64,000 bases of DNA from Cricetomys ansorgei. Lineage: Eukaryota > Chordata > Mammalia > Rodentia > Nesomyidae. A program made the position numbers and the translations under genes. The stretch covers positions 66,194,501-66,258,500 of the forward strand of contig JAMJFZ010000199.1 in the NCBI GenBank assembly GCA_026225945.1, read 5' to 3'. Positions 59,131-64,000 of the stretch are shown here, piece by piece; position 1 is the first letter of the stretch; each line of letters begins with the position of its first letter. The notes below the pieces were generated by a model. That model had not been told where the DNA came from. It saw nothing but the letters and a program-made list of their open reading frames with translations, and made no database searches.

Positions 59131-59356
59131 CCACTAAAAACTGTCATACATATACAAAGACATATACCATTAGAACACACTTACTGCAGCTGAACATGTG
59201 TGATAATGGCAGTCTGTAATACCAAGGAATGTTATTAACTAGCAGTTCATATTCTCTCCGATTCCATGATAAATCACCACAAAATGTGATGATTGAAAAC
59301 AGTGACTTATTTGTCTCTAATATTTCTAAGATGATAATGAGGGCTGAGTGTATTCA
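59131..59356. other. unassigned sequence
   Basis: Short flank of the retroelement that follows; nothing recognised. Confidence 0.35.
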
Positions 59357-59662
59357 TGTGTTATAGTAGTATGCTGGTGTGGTGTCTCATCAAGGAAGAC
59401 AAGGAGGCATACTCATAGGTGCAAACCATGTCAGAACTTAGCAGAGGGAACCACCATCATGGCCATTGCCATACTGGACAGTGACAGAGCTCAGGTGTTT
59501 TTATTAATTCTAAAATCCCCAGTTATAGATCATAAGCAATCGAACATACCCCACAGAAATTCAACACCTGCAGACAATACAAAACAGCAAGATCTGCAGC
59601 CCCTCATCCTACAGTAGATGAAATAATTGTTTTGTGCAGAATAAAAATACATTTCTACAACA
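59357..59662 (-). repeat. 3' LTR of the compact retroelement
   Basis: Read on the minus strand it starts TGTTGTAGAAATG at 59662 and ends ACACA at 59357. A poly(A) signal AATAAA is present in sense (TTTATT at 59500-59505 on plus). It aligns along its whole length with 61155-61466, sharing for example GATCATAAGCAAT and ACAATACAAAACAGCAAGAT. Confidence 0.8.
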
Positions 59663-59673
59663 ATTCCCCTTTT
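59663..59673 (-). other. polypurine tract of the retroelement
   Basis: In sense (minus strand) AAAAGGGGAAT directly precedes the TG of the 3' LTR, the position and composition expected for the plus-strand primer of reverse transcription. Confidence 0.75.
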
Positions 59674-60022
59674 ATGTATAAAACATTGCTTTACCTTTAC
59701 AACACAATTTAACGCTATACCAGCAAAACTATTTAAAAGATTAACAACCATGAGGGTTGCTAATGCACAAGATCAAATGAATCCAAGTATCTATCAAGCT
59801 TTTTACAATGTCTTTGGACAGCAGAAAAACATTATTAATGTTTAATTATCTGGAATTCATTTATAGTCTTCTGGGCTCCTCCGAAGGGCTTAAGTTCCTT
59901 CCTTGTCTCTGCCTTCTGCAGTATACATAGCTTGTCCTCCAAGCTCTGGCTGGCTTCACTCTACTGTTGCTGCTGTTTTTGGTGTTATCCATGGTATTAG
60001 CATCTTCAGAACACTAGGGTCC

Positions 60023-60320
60023 CTTACTGCAACTGGACTGCACTTTCACCAATAGACTCTCCTGGGCTCTTTCATTGTGCCAAGCCTCGACTTCTTTACA
60101 TTACCCCTTCAGTCTGGGCTTTCAACTCTTACTGAGGTTGTATCTTTACCAATGGCGTTTACTAGGCTCTCTTCATCGTGGCAAGCCTCAACTTTATATG
60201 ACCCCTTCATCTGGGCCTTCAACTTCTATTGAGGCTGAGCCTTCATCAGTGACCTCTTCTGTCTCTTATAGTGCCAAGCTTCAGCTGCTCTCCATGATTC
60301 CATCACTCCTTCAAAACCGG
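60023..60320. repeat. three degenerate tandem units of about 97-105 bp
   Basis: Units at about 60023-60127, 60128-60224 and 60225-60320 each contain, on the plus strand, an ACTGAGG/ATTGAGG-like start, a TTCACCAAT-like box, GGCTCT or GTCTCT, GCCAAGCCTC or a variant, a CCCCTTCA box and CTTCAAC or a variant. They lie inside the retroelement, upstream of its 3' LTR in element orientation. Confidence 0.8.
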
Positions 60321-60827
60321 TAACACCTGGGTGACTTTTACAATACCGAGTTCAGCTACCAGCAGGAGATAACAACCTCTGTCAGTTCTGGAAAGCAGCT
60401 TCTGTGTGCTGAGCCCTACGAAACACTTGCCATATTTTAAGATAGACTGTGGTTTACAGGAAAAATAACAGGTCACCTTGTCTGCAGACAGGGTTCCCTC
60501 ATGGGTAGAGTTGTCATCACCATTACCAGTATTGGACAGCTTGTAGTCAGGTTTGCAGGGGGAAAAAAAAAGCAGCTCTTTGGCTCTAAGTGAAGCCTTC
60601 CATAACAGCAGAGGATCCTGGTCCAGTGGAAGAATTGCAGGTTGAAACATTCTAGCAGTTTGGCATTCTTTTTCACCACCACTAAGGGGAAGCATACAAC
60701 CCCTTTCATAGATCTCAAACACAACATCTTGAGCTTCACACACATACAATGCAGCTATCAGAAAGCTCAGTTTGTGAAACAGTATGATACCACCAGCAGC
60801 AGGAGGGAGTGTTGGCTCCATGATCAA
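60303..60827 (-). other. 174-codon open frame inside the retroelement (sense)
   Basis: The frame runs in the element's sense direction, starting about 330 nt downstream of the 5' LTR (60827 leftwards to 60303). Near its start is a hydrophobic stretch (IILFHKLSFLIAALYVC), and later a Cys-containing region. I recognise no Gag, protease, polymerase or envelope motif. A second 90-codon frame overlaps it at 60473-60745. It may be a remnant coding region, sequence captured by the element, or a chance frame. Confidence 0.3.
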
Positions 60828-61135
60828 GAAAGGAAGTTAGCACCTTGCTTTTTCCTGCTCCCTAGAATTCTTTATTTCTTAGGGTCTCCAATCTGTGGCT
60901 TTCACCTCGGAGCTTTCTTCCTCATTTACTATTTATTTCACATCTTTTTCTTTTCATAAAGGTGTATTTCTTTTCTCTCTCTCCTCTTCCTCCAGGAGCC
61001 TTCTACTCATTATTTTTGCAAATATAATCTCTGTCTTGGAGCTGCTCTAAGTGTACTTTACTGGAATCTATGAAATCTGGAGTTTCTTTCTTGTTCTTTC
61101 TTGTCTCCACATTGGATTAGCTAGTGTGATGTCAT

Positions 61136-61154
61136 GCCCCATGTTGGTAAGCCA
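61136..61154 (-). other. degenerate primer binding site, tRNA-Lys-like
   Basis: The minus-strand sequence TGGCTTACCAACATGGGGC starts right after the 5' LTR. It resembles the tRNA-Lys(1,2)-type site TGGCGCCCAACGTGGGGC used by some betaretroviruses, with one inserted base and a few substitutions. Confidence 0.55.
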
Positions 61155-61466
61155 TGTATTGTAGTAGCATGCTGCTGTGATGGCTCATCAAGGAGGACAA
61201 AGAGGTATACTCATAGGTTAAAACCCTGCCAGACCTCAGCAGAGGGATTCACCATCATGGCTAGTGCCAATGGCATCATCTGGAGCAACTGAGCTCAGGT
61301 GTTTTTAATCTATTCAGAACTCCTCAGGTGTAGATCATAAGCAATCAAACATCCCCGCAGAAATCCAATACCTGAGACAATACAAAACAGCAAGATCTGT
61401 AGCCCCCTACCCTACAGTTCAAGAAACAATTATTTTGTACATAACTAAAAATAAACTTCTACAACA
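61155..61466 (-). repeat. 5' LTR of the compact retroelement
   Basis: Minus strand from 61466 (TGTTGTAGAAGTTT) to 61155 (ACAATACA). It aligns end to end with 59357-59662 with many substitutions, so the two LTRs have been diverging for a long time. Confidence 0.8.
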
Positions 61467-62100
61467 GCTATGTGTAGCCATGAAGACCTTTTTCTTCAGT
61501 ACTGAACTAGGCTGCTTCAACAGACTGATCATGTCTGAAGGATCAGGTAGAAAATGAAGAATCCCAGGCTACCTTCTTCTCTCATCTGACAATTGAAGCT
61601 CAAACTGAAGATCCGAAGTAACAAAAAGAACTCCTGCTGTGTTTTCTTGTCAAATTTATTTAGAAGTTCAAGCTAGAACTGGGGGCAGTTTCTAACATTC
61701 AACAGACCAACTATGGTGACCTTAGTGTACCAACTGGACTCTACCTCCTAATGATATCATAGAACTATCAGCTAGATAACAACTCAAACTTTTAAGATTT
61801 TGGGAACAATCTATAATAGCTCCAAACATAGAAGGTGGCTGCATTTCGGCCTTGAAAATTTAAAAAGGCTGTTTATGAATTATTGATGTTATAAATGTCA
61901 GGACTCATTAAGATCATTAAGGTTTGAACACAAAGGTCATTTGAGGACACTACAGAAAAGCAAGCCTAGAACAGATGGAGGCGTTAGAAGACAGTAACTT
62001 TGCAATACCTTCATTTCAGATGTTGAATCTATTAAATGTGTGACAAAATACTGCCTTCCCTTTTCCATTCAGCCCATTGTAATATGATATGTCCAACTTA
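61467..62100. other. unassigned sequence
   Basis: Nothing recognised. Confidence 0.4.
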
Positions 62101-62412
62101 TTAGTAATTTTTATTGCTGTGACAAATGCTGAATAAGAAACACCTTAGGAAGGGAAAGGTTTCGTTTGGTTCATGGTTCAAGGTACCTCCACTATGTTAG
62201 GGAAGGCAAAACATCAAGAAGCAGAGAAATGAATGTTCATGCTTAGCTCATTTTGTTGTTCTTCTTTAGTCTGGGACTATAGACCAGGGAATGGTGTTTC
62301 TTATATTTACTATAAGTCCTTTTTCTGGAAATGCCCACCATAGACAAACCCAGAGATGCATTTCATTGGTGATGTAGGTAGAGCCAAGCTGATAATAAAG
62401 AAAACTATCACT
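62101..62412 (-). repeat. rodent ERVL/MaLR-like solitary LTR
   Basis: TTATTGCTGTGACAAATGCT, AAGGGAAAGGTTTCGTTTGG, TTCATGGTTCAAGGTACCTC, ACATCAAGAAGCAGAGAAAT, CCAGGGAATGGTGTTTCTTA and the end GCCAAGCTGATAATAAAG with ACTATCA reproduce antisense landmarks of the same LTR class as at 43854-44213. Non-coding. Confidence 0.72.
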
Positions 62413-64000
62413 ACAACTCTAGCAAACTAATTCTCAAGGGGGCACCTGTACTGAACACAGGTGAAATTGCTTTGGATGCAGAAAAAAAGGCTGGGCAACT
62501 TCCACTAGGCAGAATAATAATGGGAAGCATTCAGTTCCTCAGGTGCTTAGTGAGAACTGCCTGTGGTTGTGCTAAAGTGTAGATCATTGATTCATTGTAA
62601 CTGAGCTTGCAAGCTCAGATAGACACACCTATAAGGGAAATCATAAGCCATTCAGTTTTAGAAGCCTTCCCAAGGTAGGTGGATTCAACCTGATGAAAGT
62701 GTCTTATATTCCTCTTCACTCAGTAGATTTTTTTTTAGTATGTTTCATGAAAAGATCTAAGTTTTGACTAATCCTAATAAAAACCTGATAATTCCTCTGG
62801 AAATTTTAATCAAAGTGAATGTTGCATTTAATGGATTTATTTAGCTCTCTTTCTTTTGTAACCATTTTTACCTTTTCCACACATCTTTTCTTTCTTCCCT
62901 GCCTGTAAGCATTTCTTAAATCCTGTTATGTAGTAAGTAAAATTACCCGACTCCCCTCAAAATTAGGCCTTCCAACCCAGCAAATTCACATCACTGTAAC
63001 TCTTCATACAAAGGTCTATCTTTTATATTTTATATGCTAGAAATCTTACTCTTTAAGATTAAGGCAAAACTTTTTCTAAGAACATCTAAATTCTTCTTCA
63101 TAACATTATGCATGTCTGATTCTCATTCTACCTAAGTGTGGATCTAATGGTAAACTGTAGGTGAATCTACAATACACACTTAAGCACACAGGTGGATCCA
63201 TACCCACATGGATACACACAAACACAAGCACTGTCTCTTTTACATATGCACCAACACACAATTAGCCCCAAGACCAAATGCCACTATTCCCTGGGAGATC
63301 CTACGGAGCCACATACTTTTTCTGGATGTCCTTCTTACTTATCAAGGAGCAGGCACTGGAAAGAGAAAGTTCTATCCTTAAGATCTGCTGGGAGCCCGAG
63401 TACCCTGGCAATGTGGTTGAAGTCTGTCGACAAGGTTCCAGACTTCCTGGCTGGGAATTTTGGCTTACCAGTCCTTTCTCCCCTTTGCTGTAATGGTGAC
63501 AAAAGCCTTCATTATGTCTGCATGGCCTAGTATACCTTAGCTGACTGATGTTAGCTGAGAAGGAGATGTGGCCATTTTTTACTCAAAAACAATTGTCATT
63601 GTAAAATATCTTGCGGGCTTCTAAGTCCGGGCATGTATAAAGCTACCTACTCATATTGATAGTAACAGAGAGAAGCAAAAGGAGCCTAGATAGAGAAAAA
63701 TTAAATATGCACCAAACAGCTAAAAACTATAAAATAAAAACCTTTTTTGCCTACATGGCACTCTGCTCTGTTTGAGGCAGACGGAGATATTATTCAGCTA
63801 ACAGTATTAAGTCAAATGTTCTTTCTTAGCAAACAAGATAACCTCAAAGTTTGTAAGTCCACAGGAGGAAAGACACCTGGCTCCTCCCCCCTGGGCATGA
63901 CTACATCTACATATGAAACCAGTTCCTCTGAAGGCCTGAGCAACATCTACATACCAAAAAACTATATTTGGCTTTTTAAACCTCTGGCCAGAGCAATTTT
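62413..64000. other. unassigned sequence to the window end
   Basis: Nothing was named with confidence. It holds an 18-bp perfect palindrome at 62601-62618. Two overlapping plus-strand frames of 112 and 71 codons at 63192-63530 lack motifs. The last 150 bp looks vaguely LTR-like but is cut by the window edge. Confidence 0.4.
62601..62618. repeat. 18-bp perfect palindrome
   Basis: CTGAGCTTGCAAGCTCAG is identical to its reverse complement. It could be a chance palindrome or a dimeric factor site. Confidence 0.9.

Larger units (their letters stand above)
59357..61466 (-). mobile_element. compact LTR retroelement (ERVK-like) with both LTRs
   Basis: Two direct repeats of about 306 and 312 bp (59357-59662 and 61155-61466) flank about 1.5 kb. 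Read on the minus strand each LTR begins TG and ends CA. A polypurine tract lies directly before the 3' LTR. A sequence resembling a tRNA-Lys-type primer binding site lies directly after the 5' LTR. The internal part is too short for gag-pro-pol and shows none of their motifs, so the element is non-autonomous. No target-site duplication was recognised, consistent with age. The class II (ERVK) label rests on the primer site and is tentative. Confidence 0.75.

Noticed and set aside
63840..64000. LTR-like text at the window end
   Set aside because: Cut by the edge, no poly(A) signal plus CA end in view, and no second copy.
1..64000. CRISPR arrays, tRNA, rRNA, U6, 7SK, Y RNA or intact ID elements
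   Set aside because: No regularly spaced repeats and no recognisable RNA-gene sequence were found. The frequent TG runs are microsatellites.

Overview
The window is nuclear DNA from a mammal, and its repeats point to a murine-type rodent (mouse, rat or a close relative). It carries B1, B3 and B4 SINEs, 3' ends of Lx-type rodent L1 elements, rodent LTRs, many long CA/TG microsatellites and a background of old mammal-wide repeats (MIR/L2, MLT1-type LTR, L1M). It is A+T-rich with no CpG island. I cannot separate mouse from rat. No young B2_Mm SINE and no intact ID element was seen, and neither absence is diagnostic.

No protein-coding gene, exon or structured RNA gene could be supported. The open frames are short and scattered, and many lie in microsatellites or SINEs. 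The longest, 189 codons on the minus strand at 3683-4252, runs through a B3 SINE. The window reads as gene-desert or deep-intron DNA. All repeat family names come from recognition by eye, so subfamilies and exact ends are approximate.

Layout. 0-3 kb: TG tract, B3 SINE, a 59-bp inverted repeat with a 362-bp spacer, an A/T-rich block and an antisense L1 3' end. 3-13 kb: a B3 and a MIR in otherwise repeat-poor DNA. 13-16 kb: an antisense L1 3' UTR, an ancient DNA-transposon-like remnant, a near-perfect 55-bp palindrome and a SINE. 19-24 kb: L1M fragments, B3 and B2-type SINEs, and a B1 with an (AAAG)n tail. 25-28 kb: a possible LTR, a MIR, a TG/CG tract and a 169-bp pyrimidine tract. 28-36 kb: mostly unassigned DNA. 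36-45 kb: Lx L1 3' ends, including one L1 inserted inside another, plus an MLT1-type LTR, other LTR pieces, a B1 and MIRs; an RFX X-box-like palindrome sits at 41.15 kb. 45-54 kb: MIR/L2 remnants, SINEs, a rodent LTR-like repeat and an L1 with a probable 5' inversion. 54-59 kb: L1 3' ends and B4-type SINEs, one of them split by an LTR. 59.4-61.5 kb: a compact minus-strand LTR retroelement with both LTRs. The end of the window is mostly unassigned.

The best-supported unusual structures are the 14.9-kb palindrome, the inverted repeat at 460-939, the compact retroelement at 59357-61466, the L1-in-L1 insertion at 42.7-43.9 kb and the B4 split at 58.5 kb. I found no new multi-gene system.
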